Source: DATEOR01 sp963841425 (GTDB taxonomy: Bacteria > Actinomycetota > Thermoleophilia > Gaiellales > Gaiellaceae). From it: DNA of 64,000 nt. Shown here one piece after another: positions 7,498 to 15,960 of the stretch. The position numbers were made by a program, and so were the translations under genes. Location of the stretch: the NCBI GenBank assembly GCA_963841425.1, contig CAWJCL010000003.1, positions 186,001 to 250,000 on the forward strand, written 5' to 3'. Numbering within the stretch: position 1 is the stretch's first letter; the number at the start of each line of letters is the position of its first letter. The notes under the pieces were generated by a model that saw only the letters and a program-made list of their open reading frames with translations, had not been told where the DNA came from and did no database searches.

Positions 7498-8249
7498 CCT
7501 CCTGGCGCGATCTGGAGAGTGAGATGCAGCGCTTACCGCTCGACCTCGACACCGCCGACAGGCTGCTGGGGGGATTGATCCCCCCGCCAGATGCCCCTCC
7601 GGGCTACGGGAGACTCGCCTCGCTGCTCGCGGCCGCGAGGGAGCCACACCACCCTCCTCTGAACGAGGACCAGGCGGTGTCGATGCTCGTAGCTGCCGTG
7701 CGCTCGTCTCGACCGTCCACATCGGCCAGGAGGTCTTCCGTGCACCGATTCAAGCTTGCCGGAGCCCTGGCGGTGACAGCGCTCGTTTGCACGACCGGGC
7801 TCGCTTTCGCGGGCAGCCTGCCGGGAGCGGCGCAGGACGTCGCCTCGTCGGTGCTCGACGTCGCGGGCATCACCGTTCCGGGGTCCGACGATCACGCCGG
7901 CACGCACCCGAGCGTGCGCGGCCAGTCGGGCAACGTCTCGGTGGGCAAGTCCGAAGAATCTCGAACCAAGGAATCGGCGAAGGAGGAGAGCTCGGCCAAG
8001 GGCGCCGAGATCTCGCGTCTCGCAACCACGACCACCCTCGCCGGAGTCGAGAAGGGTGCGGCAATCTCCACGCTCGCGAGTGGCGGGATGAGTCAGGCTG
8101 GAAAGCACGGCCAGACGAGCGCAGGCGACGGCCAGGCGTCCGGGGAAGGGAGCTCCGACACTGGCGGGGCCACCGCGGCCGAGGCGAGCAGTGGTCACAG
8201 CTCGGCAGGCAGTGGCAACGCCGCGGCCGGTCAGTCGCATCGCCCCTAG
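7494..8249 (+). CDS. Single-pass membrane protein, probable anti-sigma partner
   Basis: This 251-residue protein starts in the stop of the ECF sigma gene (ATGA). The N-terminal 85 residues are cytoplasmic in character. One membrane helix follows at about residues 87-108 (LAGALAVTALVCTTGLAFAG), and the rest is a Ser/Gly/Ala-rich outside tail of low complexity. This layout and the coupling fit a membrane anti-sigma factor, but I see no zinc or ASD motif, so function is inferred from position. A hairpin lies just after the stop. Confidence 0.65.
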   Translation: MTSWRDLESEMQRLPLDLDTADRLLGGLIPPPDAPPGYGRLASLLAAAREPHHPPLNEDQAVSMLVAAVRSSRPSTSARRSSVHRFKLAGALAVTALVCTTGLAFAGSLPGAAQDVASSVLDVAGITVPGSDDHAGTHPSVRGQSGNVSVGKSEESRTKESAKEESSAKGAEISRLATTTTLAGVEKGAAISTLASGGMSQAGKHGQTSAGDGQASGEGSSDTGGATAAEASSGHSSAGSGNAAAGQSHRP

Positions 8250-8264
8250 CGAGAGGAGGACCTG

Positions 8265-8292
8265 ATGAGGGCGGCTCCCGTGCCGCCCTCAT
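8265..8292. terminator. Bidirectional hairpin between convergent genes
   Basis: An 11-bp perfect stem (ATGAGGGCGGC at 8265-8275 with its complement at 8282-8292) encloses a 6-nt loop. There is no T-run on either strand, so it is a candidate intrinsic (I-shaped) terminator for both the sigma operon and the convergent LytR_C gene. Confidence 0.5.
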
Positions 8293-8304
8293 CCTGCGAG
8301 CCGT

Positions 8305-8970
8305 CTAACCGCCGACGATGACGACGAGGCGGTCGGCGCTGTCCCCGCCCGGGAGTGCGGCGGTGCCGACGCCAAGCTCGTGTGCGAGCCGCGCGGCGAT
8401 CTCCTGTCCGCCAGGCGGGTAGTAGACGAGCGTCCTTCGGTAGTCGTCGCGCTTCGCGTTCCCCACCTTGCCGATCTGGTACGCGAGGCCGGCGACGCGG
8501 TTCGCCATGCTCGCGGCGGCGTTGCCGGCGCCGGTGCCGTTGTAGACGTCGACCTGGATCTCCCACGGCTCGGGGAGCGCCGTCGTCGGGTCGCCCGCGG
8601 CCTGGCTCGCGGCCGGAGCCGCTGCTGCCGGGCTCTCCGAGCCGAGCTCAGGGCGGAAGCCGAACCAGACGAGCGTGCCGACGGCCGCCAGGAACGCGCA
8701 GATCGCCATCGACCTGCGGAGGGACCAAGGTTCGACGAGTCGGCTCGCGACCGGGAAGCCGGCGATCTGCCGGGCCTCGCGCTCGGAGATGCCGAGCGCG
8801 GTCGCGTACACGAGCGCGGCGGCGAGGGCGTCGGCGTTCGAGCCGAACCGGTACATGCAGTTCTCCTCGAGCGACTTGACCTGGTCGACCTCCATCCGCG
8901 CGCGTGCGGCAGCCTCCTCGACGGTGAGGCGCCGGCGTAGGCGGGCGGCTCCAAGGGGAGAGACTGGCAT
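8305..8970 (-). CDS. Membrane protein with HTH-like N-terminus and LytR_C domain
   Basis: This 221-residue protein has an N-terminal RodZ/XRE-like helical domain (RRRLTVEEAAARARMEVDQVKSLEE) and a membrane helix at about residues 87-106. Its outside C-terminal domain begins IQVDVYNGTGAGNAAASMA, the hallmark of the LytR C-terminal (LytR_C) domain found on cell-wall glycopolymer proteins. No LCP catalytic domain is present. A role at the envelope is likely, but the exact function is unknown. Confidence 0.75.
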   Translation of the reverse strand: MPVSPLGAARLRRRLTVEEAAARARMEVDQVKSLEENCMYRFGSNADALAAALVYATALGISEREARQIAGFPVASRLVEPWSLRRSMAICAFLAAVGTLVWFGFRPELGSESPAAAAPAASQAAGDPTTALPEPWEIQVDVYNGTGAGNAAASMANRVAGLAYQIGKVGNAKRDDYRRTLVYYPPGGQEIAARLAHELGVGTAALPGGDSADRLVVIVGG

Positions 8971-9040
8971 CGGGCTCAGAGTTCGGCGAAAACGGCTTGC
9001 AACCCTCTATCCATCGGCATTCCGCGGGCGCGCTTGAGGG

Positions 9041-9532
9041 CTAACAGGAGTCGTCCTCACGCCCGTAGGCGGAGAGCGTGTACACCGGCTGCGCCAGGTC
9101 GGCGACCATGCCTGCGGTGCCGAGGATGAGGCACTGGTCCCCCCGGGAGAACGTCACGCGGTAGGAGCGTTCCGTGGTCGTCCCGGCTGCGCCCGCCAGC
9201 GAGCGCTCGACCTCTGCCGACCAGTCCGGCCGGAGCCGGCTCACGTAGTAATTCACGATCTCGATCTGGTCGGTGCCCTCGGGCGGGGCGTAGGCGGCAG
9301 TCGTCACGATGCCCTTCGGCACCGGCAGGGCGGCCTCCTCGCCGGCGAACGTCTCGCTGTTTCGCCCGACCTCCTTCGAGCCCGCGTAGACCCCCGCCTC
9401 GGCCAGGACCTGCTCGTTCTCGTCGACGGCGCCGGAGTCGAGCCCGTTCGTCACCGCGTAGACGATGCCTGCGGCGAAGAGAAGGATCGCGATGGCAGGG
9501 ATGACGATCGCGGGGCGGAGAAGCCGCTTCAT
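9041..9532 (-). CDS. Small membrane-anchored protein of unknown function
   Basis: This 163-residue protein has an N-terminal anchor (residues about 7-28, PAIVIPAIAILLFAAGIVYAV) and a soluble extracytoplasmic region with two cysteines near the C-terminus (GDQCLIL and the final DDSC), which could pair. I do not recognise a family. It overlaps the upstream MobA-like gene by 4 bp (ATGA) and is the last gene of a three-gene operon. Confidence 0.65.
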   Translation of the reverse strand: MKRLLRPAIVIPAIAILLFAAGIVYAVTNGLDSGAVDENEQVLAEAGVYAGSKEVGRNSETFAGEEAALPVPKGIVTTAAYAPPEGTDQIEIVNYYVSRLRPDWSAEVERSLAGAAGTTTERSYRVTFSRGDQCLILGTAGMVADLAQPVYTLSAYGREDDSC

Positions 9533-10029
9533 GCCAGGTCTTCCGGCGAGTCGACGTCTCCGGGCGAGCCGAGGTCGTCGCAGGAGACGAGGGTCGCCGG
9601 AAGGGCGCGCATGCCCTCGTCCGGGACGGACGCCCAGGCGCTTCGGCCGATCACGACAGGATGGCCCCGGGTTCCGCCGTAGCTCGCAGCGACGACGCTG
9701 CCCCCGTCCGCTCGCCATGCCTTCACGACGCGCTCGACCGCTGCGGGAGCCAGGTTCGGGCCGTCCGCCAGGCAGACGACCGCAGCCTCCGTGTCCCAGG
9801 AGAGCGCTGCGAGCCCGCAGCGGAGGGAGGCTCCGGGACCGCGCTCCCACTCCGGGCACGCGACGAGCCGCGCGGCGCCGGGGTCGAGCTCATGGGCGCC
9901 CGAGACGACGACGATCTCGTCCAGCGAGGTCTCTCCCAGCCGCGCCAGCACATGTGGCAGGAGCAGACGCTGCTTCGGCCCGCCGAACCGGCTCGCGGCG
10001 CCGGCGGCCAGGACGATTCCCGCGATCAC
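9529..10029 (-). CDS. MobA/MocA-like nucleotidyltransferase
   Basis: This 166-residue protein carries the NTP-transferase opening IVLAAGAASRFGGPKQRLLL, the acidic CLADGPNLAP motif (usually DQP or DMP) and GHPVVIGRSAW. It resembles molybdenum-cofactor cytidylyl/guanylyltransferases (MocA, MobA), which are usually 190-200 residues, so this one is short. Coupling to a metal-dependent amidohydrolase (4-bp overlap) is visible. The nucleotide and acceptor are not determinable here. Confidence 0.75.
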   Translation of the reverse strand: MIAGIVLAAGAASRFGGPKQRLLLPHVLARLGETSLDEIVVVSGAHELDPGAARLVACPEWERGPGASLRCGLAALSWDTEAAVVCLADGPNLAPAAVERVVKAWRADGGSVVAASYGGTRGHPVVIGRSAWASVPDEGMRALPATLVSCDDLGSPGDVDSPEDLA

Positions 10030-11180
10030 GCGGAGCTGGTTGTGACCGCGAGGATGTCCGCGAGGTGCACGAGGCGGAAGGTGTAGCGGCTCGCCACCAG
10101 CCGCTCTTGGTCGTCCTCGATGTCCGGCAGCATGGCCCAGAGTTCTTGCGCGCCCGCGATCAGCTCGGCGATCCGCTCGCGCTCCTCGACGAAGCCGTCG
10201 CGCTCCGCGCAGGTGTTGAGGGCGAGCCCGAGGACGCCGATCGTGTCGCGCTGCCGCGTCCAGAGGAGCGGGGTCGCCATGGCGAGGTAGTGGTGGATCC
10301 GCGCCAAGGTGATCGGCTGATCGATGTTCCTGCGACCCTTCGGCGGCGTACGAGGGGCCGGCGGCTTGCCGTCCGCGATGCCGGCGGCCGAGCGCCCGAG
10401 CAGGTCGCGGACCTGATCCTCGGAGAGGCCGGCGAGCTGCGCCGTGCGAAGCACGATGAAGAGCGAGCCCGGCTGCTGGCCGTACGGGTGGTCGGATGCG
10501 TAGAGGACCTGTTCCGGCGAGATGCGGTGGAACATGTCGAGCAGGTCGAGCGGGCTCCAGACAGAGGTGTCGAAGAACACGCCCGGGTGGCCGGCGAACT
10601 CCTCCGACAGGCGCGCGAGGTCGGCGATCCCGGCGTGGGCGACGATCAGCTGCGCGGCCGGATATGTGTCCACGAGCAGGCGCAGGTGCTCGGCGATCGG
10701 CGGCAGGCCTCGTCCCCCGTGGATGAGGATCGGGACGCGCCGCTCGGCCGCGAGCGCGAAGACGGGGGCGAGCCGCTCGTCGTCGAGGCGAAACGCCTGC
10801 GCGCGCGGGTGGAGCTTGATCCCACGCGCCCCCGCGTCGAGCGCGCGGGTCGCCTCGACGACCGGCTGCTCGGCGAGATCGAGCCGTGCGAAGGGGACGA
10901 GCACGCCGTTCGAAGCCCTCGCCGCTTCCAGCGTGCGGTCGTTCGCAGCGCGGAAGGCCGGCTCTCGGTCGGGCTCGTCGAGGCAGAACGCGAACGCGTG
11001 CGAGACGCCGTCCTTTCCCAGGAAGGCAAGCAGGTCATCCAGCGTGGAGACGAAGCCGTCGATGTCGGTGCCGACATGCACGTGCGCGTCGAAGAGCTCG
11101 GCGTCCGTCGGAAGCAGCGCGGCGACCTCGTCGTCGTAGACGGCGACGAGTCTCTGTGCTCGTTCCAAAGCGTCCTGCAC
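10026..11180 (-). CDS. Amidohydrolase (metal-dependent, amidohydrolase-2 type)
   Basis: This 384-residue protein shows the TIM-barrel amidohydrolase ligands in order: DAHVHVG near residue 31, GIKLHP, LIHGG, VAHAG and ASDHPYG. The last 110 residues form an extra helical domain not typical of the family. It is first in a minus-strand operon with the MobA-like gene and the small membrane protein, and divergent from an M24 peptidase across 37 bp. Substrate is unknown. Confidence 0.8.
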   Translation of the reverse strand: MQDALERAQRLVAVYDDEVAALLPTDAELFDAHVHVGTDIDGFVSTLDDLLAFLGKDGVSHAFAFCLDEPDREPAFRAANDRTLEAARASNGVLVPFARLDLAEQPVVEATRALDAGARGIKLHPRAQAFRLDDERLAPVFALAAERRVPILIHGGRGLPPIAEHLRLLVDTYPAAQLIVAHAGIADLARLSEEFAGHPGVFFDTSVWSPLDLLDMFHRISPEQVLYASDHPYGQQPGSLFIVLRTAQLAGLSEDQVRDLLGRSAAGIADGKPPAPRTPPKGRRNIDQPITLARIHHYLAMATPLLWTRQRDTIGVLGLALNTCAERDGFVEERERIAELIAGAQELWAMLPDIEDDQERLVASRYTFRLVHLADILAVTTSSA

Positions 11181-11217
11181 CGCTTTTGGAACATACCCCA
11201 GCTAGGCTTCAAGGACC

Positions 11218-12318
11218 GTGCCCGACCTGCTCATCTACGCCGATACGATTCGCTCCCCGGAGCTCCGCCATGAGGTTCCGGTGCCCGTTCCGGACGCTTT
11301 CGTCTACGCGGAGAAGGACGGCGCCCGCTACGTCTTCGTGGGCTCGCTCGAGATCCCACGGATCGAAGGCCTGAACGGGATCGTCACCGTCCCGCTCGAG
11401 GACCTCGGCATCGACGAGGTCTACTCGCGGGGGCTGCCGTGGTACGAGGCCGAGCGTGAGCTCGTGCTCCGAGCGTGCAGGAAGATCGGCGTGGAGGACG
11501 CGGTGACGCCGCGGGGCTTCCCCCTCGACGCAGCCGATCATCTGCGCGCGAATGGGATCGCTCTCAAAGCCCAGGGGGAGCTCTTCGACGAGCGGCGGCG
11601 CGTGAAGAACCAGGCCGAGCTCGCCGGGATCCGCCGCGCGCAGGCCGCTGCGCAGAATGCGATGGGAAAGATCCGCGACCGGCTGCGGGAGAGCGACGTG
11701 ACGTGCGAAGACTTGCAGGCGATCGCGCTCCGCTCCTTCAGCGAGGACGGCGTGATTGCCCCGGACATGGTCATCGTCTCGCACGGGGAGCAGACCGCGA
11801 TCGGGCACGAGCCCGGCCACGGCCCAGTCTCGGAGGGCGAGGCGGTCATCGCCGACCTGTATCCCCAGGATCCCGTCTCCGGCTGCTACGCGGACATGAC
11901 GCGTACCTTCTGCCTCGGGGAGCCGCCCGAGGAGCTCGTCCGCTACCACGCGCTTGTGCAGGAGGCGCTCGATCGCGTCGTCGAGGCCGTCCGCCCCGGG
12001 ATCACGGGCAAGGAGCTGCACCGGATGACCTGCGAGCTCTTCCAGGAGCACGGCTTCCCGACGCAGCTGACGAAGGACCCCGACACGCCGCTCGAGGACG
12101 GGTTCTTCCACAGCCTCGGCCACGGCGTCGGCCTGGAGGTGCACGAGCTTCCGAGCCTGGGCCGGCTGGGGACCGAGCTTGTCGCCGGCGATGTGCTCGC
12201 GGTCGAGCCGGGCCTTTACCGCAAGGGCTTCGGCGGCTGCCGGCTCGAGGATCTCGTGCTCGTCACCGAAGACGGCGGCGAGACACTCACCGATTTCCCG
12301 TACGACTTGGCGGTCTAG
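11218..12318 (+). CDS. M24 metallopeptidase (Xaa-Pro aminopeptidase/prolidase-like)
   Basis: This 366-residue protein has an N-terminal creatinase-like domain and a C-terminal pita-bread catalytic domain. The five metal ligands are visible in IADLYPQD, YADMTRTF, HSLGHGVGLEVHE, VEPGLY and CRLEDLVLV. The family removes N-terminal residues preceding proline or splits X-Pro dipeptides. It starts at GTG. Its stop overlaps the convergent M16 peptidase gene by 4 bp. Confidence 0.9.
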   Translation: MPDLLIYADTIRSPELRHEVPVPVPDAFVYAEKDGARYVFVGSLEIPRIEGLNGIVTVPLEDLGIDEVYSRGLPWYEAERELVLRACRKIGVEDAVTPRGFPLDAADHLRANGIALKAQGELFDERRRVKNQAELAGIRRAQAAAQNAMGKIRDRLRESDVTCEDLQAIALRSFSEDGVIAPDMVIVSHGEQTAIGHEPGHGPVSEGEAVIADLYPQDPVSGCYADMTRTFCLGEPPEELVRYHALVQEALDRVVEAVRPGITGKELHRMTCELFQEHGFPTQLTKDPDTPLEDGFFHSLGHGVGLEVHELPSLGRLGTELVAGDVLAVEPGLYRKGFGGCRLEDLVLVTEDGGETLTDFPYDLAV

Positions 12319-13589
12319 GCCGAGAGCGCGAGCAGCTTCTCGAAGCGGTCCGGGTCGTCGAAAGGGCCGATCGCCGCGAGGTTCAGGCGCTCCTCGCGGA
12401 TGATGTCCTGCGCGACGCGCTGGATGTCCTCGAGCGTGACCGCATCGAGGGCGGAGAGCACCTCGTCCGGCTCGCGAAGGTTGCCTTCGAGCACCTCGTT
12501 GCGCAGGCCGAACATGATCATCCCCTTCGGATCCTCGAGAGAGAGGACGAGGCGGCCCTTCGCGAAGTTGCGCGCCTTCTCGAGCTCGTCCGCCTCGACC
12601 GGCTCGGCGGCGATGCGCCCGAACTCCTTCACGACCGTCGTGACAGCGTCGTCGATCCGCTGGATGTCGACGCCCCCCTGGGCGTAGAGCGTGCCCGTGT
12701 CCGTGTAAGCCATGTTGTGCCCGTAGATGTAGTAGGCGAGGCCGCGGCGCTCCCGCACCTCGGTGAAGAGGCGCGAGGACATACCGCCGCCGAGCACCGT
12801 CGCGAGCAGGCTGAGTGCGTAGCGGTCGGGATGGTCGAGTGGGTAGCTGTGCACTCCGACCCGGATGTGCGCCTGGTCGGATTGCTTCGTGTGCAGCTTC
12901 ACCTGCGGCGCGTCCTGCGACCACGTCGCGGGCTCGGGCTGCCCGGTCTCGCCGTCTGGCACGTCGCCGAGGAGCTCCTGCAGGCGCTCGTTCAGACCGT
13001 CGCCCAGGTTGCCGGCCACGCCCGCGACCATGCGGGGCGCGCGGTACCAGCGATCGAGGTAGTCGAAGAAGGTCTCCCGCTCGGCTGCGCGCACGGTCTC
13101 CTTGCGGCCGATGATGTCCCAGCCCAGAGGAGTGTCCTTGTAGAGAAGCTCGTCGTAGACCCCGTCGACGTAGTCGCGCGGAGTGTCGTAGTACATGTTC
13201 ATCTCCTCGACGATCACGCCCTTCTCGCGCTCGATCTCCTCGGGGTCGAACTTCGAGTGGCGAAGCATGTCGACGAGCACGTCGAGCGCGGTGTCGCGGT
13301 GCTCGGCCGCGCATTTCACGTAGTAGCCCGTGTACTCCTTGCCCGTGAAGGCGTTGAACTCGCCGCCGATCGAGTCGATCTCGCCGGCGATCTCCCGGGC
13401 AGTCGGCCGCTTCGCGGTGCCCTTGAAGAACATGTGCTCGGCGAAGTGGGCGATCCCGTTCGTGTCCTTGGTCTCGTACCGGGACCCGGCGGCGAGCATG
13501 ACGAAGCAGGCGACGGACTTCGCCTGCGGCATCGGGGCGGTCACGACCCGAAGGCCGTTGGGGAGGAGGGTCTTCTCGAAAGCGTTCAC
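12315..13589 (-). CDS. M16-family zinc peptidase (processing-peptidase-like)
   Basis: This 424-residue protein has the inverted zinc motif HFAEHM (HxxEH) and the distal glutamate in EREKGVIVEEMNMY. A second half lacks the zinc site, as usual for M16B. I chose the GTG at 13589 because it follows an AAGGAGCG ribosome binding site and overlaps the thioesterase stop as GTGA. A longer ATG start at 13637 would run into that gene. It is probably cytoplasmic; the substrate is unknown. Confidence 0.9.
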   Translation of the reverse strand: MNAFEKTLLPNGLRVVTAPMPQAKSVACFVMLAAGSRYETKDTNGIAHFAEHMFFKGTAKRPTAREIAGEIDSIGGEFNAFTGKEYTGYYVKCAAEHRDTALDVLVDMLRHSKFDPEEIEREKGVIVEEMNMYYDTPRDYVDGVYDELLYKDTPLGWDIIGRKETVRAAERETFFDYLDRWYRAPRMVAGVAGNLGDGLNERLQELLGDVPDGETGQPEPATWSQDAPQVKLHTKQSDQAHIRVGVHSYPLDHPDRYALSLLATVLGGGMSSRLFTEVRERRGLAYYIYGHNMAYTDTGTLYAQGGVDIQRIDDAVTTVVKEFGRIAAEPVEADELEKARNFAKGRLVLSLEDPKGMIMFGLRNEVLEGNLREPDEVLSALDAVTLEDIQRVAQDIIREERLNLAAIGPFDDPDRFEKLLALSA

Positions 13590-14008
13590 GTGGCCGCAGC
13601 GCTCCTTGATTCGTAGTTTTCGATCCGTTCCCGCCACTCGGGCGGGATGGGCATCGTCTGGTCGGCGTCGTAGTCGAAGGCGACGAGCGTCGTCTGCGCC
13701 TCCGCGACGAGGCGCCCCTCCTGGGCGCGGATCTCGTGCTCGAGATCGAAGCTCTTCGTGCCGACGCGCGTCGTTCGCGCGCCGATCTCGAGAGTGTCAC
13801 CGAGGTTCGCCCGCGAGCGGAAGTCGATCCTCACGCTCGCCACGATCATCAGCAGGCCTTCGAGCGACTCGATCCCGATGACGTCGCGTGCATAGCCGAT
13901 GCGGGCGTTCTCGATGTAGGTGAGGTAGACGCCGTTGTTGACGTGGCCGAAAGCATCGAGGTCGCGGAACGCGACCTCCTGCGCGTAGACGTAGCGGTAC
14001 CCCTCCAT
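13586..14008 (-). CDS. Acyl-CoA thioesterase, 4-hydroxybenzoyl-CoA (hot-dog) family
   Basis: This 140-residue hot-dog fold protein has the catalytic signature FRDLDAFGHVNNGVYLTYIENAR, matching YbgC/FadM-type thioesterases (the D at about residue 17 and the HVNN block). It hydrolyses acyl-CoA thioesters in the cytoplasm. It lies upstream of the M16 peptidase in the same operon and diverges from the SIS gene. Confidence 0.88.
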   Translation of the reverse strand: MEGYRYVYAQEVAFRDLDAFGHVNNGVYLTYIENARIGYARDVIGIESLEGLLMIVASVRIDFRSRANLGDTLEIGARTTRVGTKSFDLEHEIRAQEGRLVAEAQTTLVAFDYDADQTMPIPPEWRERIENYESRSAAAT

Positions 14009-14035
14009 GCGCGCATGGTAGCTTCGCCCTTCACC

Positions 14036-14902
14036 ATGGCCGGAGAGCTCACACGCGCGGCGATCCAACTCCAGCCCGAATGGATTCGGGCGGTCCCCGA
14101 GCGCGTGGGCGACCGGCGCTTCCCGGCGGGTCGTGTCGTCTTCACCGGCTGCGGCACCTCCTTCCATGCGGCGCAGACCGGCGGCGAGGCCTACCAGGCT
14201 CTCGAGGCGGTGCTGGCGCCGCCCCAGGCCGACCTCATGGTCGCGGTCAGCCACGAGGGCGAGACGACGGTGACGCTCGAGGCGGCACAGGCCTTCGACG
14301 GCCCCGTCTGGCTCGTCACGGGGACGGAGAAGGGCCCGATCGCCGAGCTCGCCGAGGAGGTCATCGTCGTCACGCCCGCGGTCGAGGAGTCGTACTGCCA
14401 CACGGCCAGCTATACCTGCGCGGTGGCCGCTCTCGCCGCGTTGCGCGGGGACGACGTGCGCTGGCTTCGCCAGGCCGTGGACGGGGTCCTCTCTGATCCC
14501 TTTGCGGGCGGGGACTGGGATCGCGTCGTCGTGATCGGCGCCGGCCGAGACTGGCCCACGGCGCAGGAGGCAGTTCTGAAGCTCCGCGAAGGGGCCTACA
14601 TCGCCGCCGAGGCGCACGAGGCCGAGCAGATTCTCCACGGCCATTTGGCCGCGATCGACGAGAAGGTGCGCGTCTTCGTCCTCGAAGGGGAGGGCCGCGC
14701 GGCCGAACGTGCAGCCGACGTGGTCAAGGCACTCGGCGAGATCGGCGCCGAGACGACCCTCGTGCCGACGACGCACCCCGTGGTGGACATCGTCCGCTTC
14801 CAGATGCTTGCCGTGGAACTGGCCGAGCGCCGCGGGGTCGACCCGGACAAGATCCGCTGGGACGACCCCCGCTGGGACGCCGCGCGGCAGTCGTACTCGT
14901 AG
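14036..14902 (+). CDS. SIS-domain protein related to glucosamine-6-phosphate isomerase/deaminase
   Basis: This 288-residue protein carries two SIS domains: FTGCGTSFHAAQTGGEAY with AVSHEGETTVT, and VIGAGRDWPTAQEAVLKLREGAYIAAEA with the HGHLAAID region. These resemble the isomerase half of GlmS and AgaS-type sugar isomerases. It acts on phosphosugars in the cytoplasm. ATG at 14036 is preferred, but ATG at 14015 is in frame. A methyltransferase reading frame follows in the same frame directly after its TAG. Confidence 0.8.
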   Translation: MAGELTRAAIQLQPEWIRAVPERVGDRRFPAGRVVFTGCGTSFHAAQTGGEAYQALEAVLAPPQADLMVAVSHEGETTVTLEAAQAFDGPVWLVTGTEKGPIAELAEEVIVVTPAVEESYCHTASYTCAVAALAALRGDDVRWLRQAVDGVLSDPFAGGDWDRVVVIGAGRDWPTAQEAVLKLREGAYIAAEAHEAEQILHGHLAAIDEKVRVFVLEGEGRAAERAADVVKALGEIGAETTLVPTTHPVVDIVRFQMLAVELAERRGVDPDKIRWDDPRWDAARQSYS

Positions 14903-14992
14903 GAGGATCCCGCGACCAGGCTCTACGAGGAGCATGCCGACCTCTACGACGTCGCGTTCGATTGGGATGTCGGCGAGGAGGCTGAATGGCTG

Positions 14993-15682
14993 GTGGGTCG
15001 CTTGGGTCGATCGTGCCGACGCGTGCTGGAGCCGGGCTGCGGTTCGGGCCGCTACCTCGCGGCGTTCGCGCGTCACGGGCTGGAGGTCGTCGGCATCGAC
15101 AGCTCTCCGGTCATGGTCGAGCTCGCGAGGACGCGTCTGGCGAAGTCGTCGCTTCCCGGGGAAGCAGTCCTGGGCGACATGACGGACTTCGACCTCGGCC
15201 GCTGCTTCGACGGTGCCGTCTGCGCCATAGCGACGATCCAGCACTTCACTCGGGAAGAACTCGGTCGACATCTTTTGTGCATGGCCCGGCATCTGGCCGA
15301 GGACTCCCGCTACATGGTCCAGCAGGCGCTGTATGACCCGAGCGGCCGCCAAGGCCTTCCATCGTCGAGCTGGGAGGAGTCGCGAGGAGATCTTTCGCTC
15401 CGGATCGACTGGACGACTGAGGAAGTGGACCCGGCTGCGGGGCGCGCTCTCCAACGCTCGCGGATCGAGATCCTCGCCGGCCCGCGCCAAGGCCTGGTCG
15501 TGGTCGAGAACCATGAGATGACCGCCTGGACGCCGGAGACGTGGGGAGCGGCGATCGCCGGCTCGCCATTCGCCATCGACAGGGCTTTCGACGCTGTGGA
15601 GGAGCCGCCCGTGCCCGTGGAGGAGCAAGCGACCGGCGGGCTCATCTGGCACGAATTGAGACGCGAGGCGCGCGGCTACTGA
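14993..15682 (+). CDS. SAM-dependent methyltransferase (class I), start codon uncertain
   Basis: The SAM motif VLEPGCGSGRYLAAFARHG and acidic GIDSSP are clear. The first canonical start is GTG 14993 (229 residues), but coding similarity extends upstream through LYEEHADLYDVAFDW, which is conserved in such enzymes. A strong AGGAGG lies at 14901-14906, and the codon 5 nt later at 14912-14914 is GCG instead of GTG. The real start was probably a GTG there. The substrate is unknown. The gene ends convergently, overlapping the next gene by 7 bp. Confidence 0.78.
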   Translation: MGRLGRSCRRVLEPGCGSGRYLAAFARHGLEVVGIDSSPVMVELARTRLAKSSLPGEAVLGDMTDFDLGRCFDGAVCAIATIQHFTREELGRHLLCMARHLAEDSRYMVQQALYDPSGRQGLPSSSWEESRGDLSLRIDWTTEEVDPAAGRALQRSRIEILAGPRQGLVVVENHEMTAWTPETWGAAIAGSPFAIDRAFDAVEEPPVPVEEQATGGLIWHELRREARGY

Positions 15683-15960
15683 ACGACAAGGCCGCCGTTC
15701 TCGGCGGCGCCATGGAGGAACCGGAGCCAGTCCTCCCAGAGCTTCGGGTCGTCCAGCGTGAGCGGCTCCGGGGAGGCCTTCGCGAGTGCGAGATCGATCT
15801 GCCCCGGCGGAATCCGTGCTCCGGGAACGAGCTCGTCGCCCGACATCCACCCGCCCATTCCTTGCTCTGCCATTTCCCGCTCGAGCGCGAGGCGGTCGAG
15901 CGGGTCCAAGAAGACATGGCCCGTCATGCCGTCGTTACGCGCCCAGTAGAGGCGGAGCAC
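15676..15960 (-). CDS. Small conserved-looking protein of unknown function
   Basis: This 94-residue protein starts at a GTG that shares one base with the upstream aminotransferase stop (TAGTG). It is mostly polar, with no membrane helix or signal peptide, and ends DDPKLWEDWLRFLHGAAENG. I recognise no family. It is the last gene of the five-gene mmsA operon. Confidence 0.6.
   Translation of the reverse strand: MLRLYWARNDGMTGHVFLDPLDRLALEREMAEQGMGGWMSGDELVPGARIPPGQIDLALAKASPEPLTLDDPKLWEDWLRFLHGAAENGGLVVQ

Noticed and set aside
13586..15850. Very long minus-strand open frame across the SIS and methyltransferase genes
   Set aside because: Only its last 140 residues are a real protein (thioesterase); the rest is antisense to two recognised enzymes.
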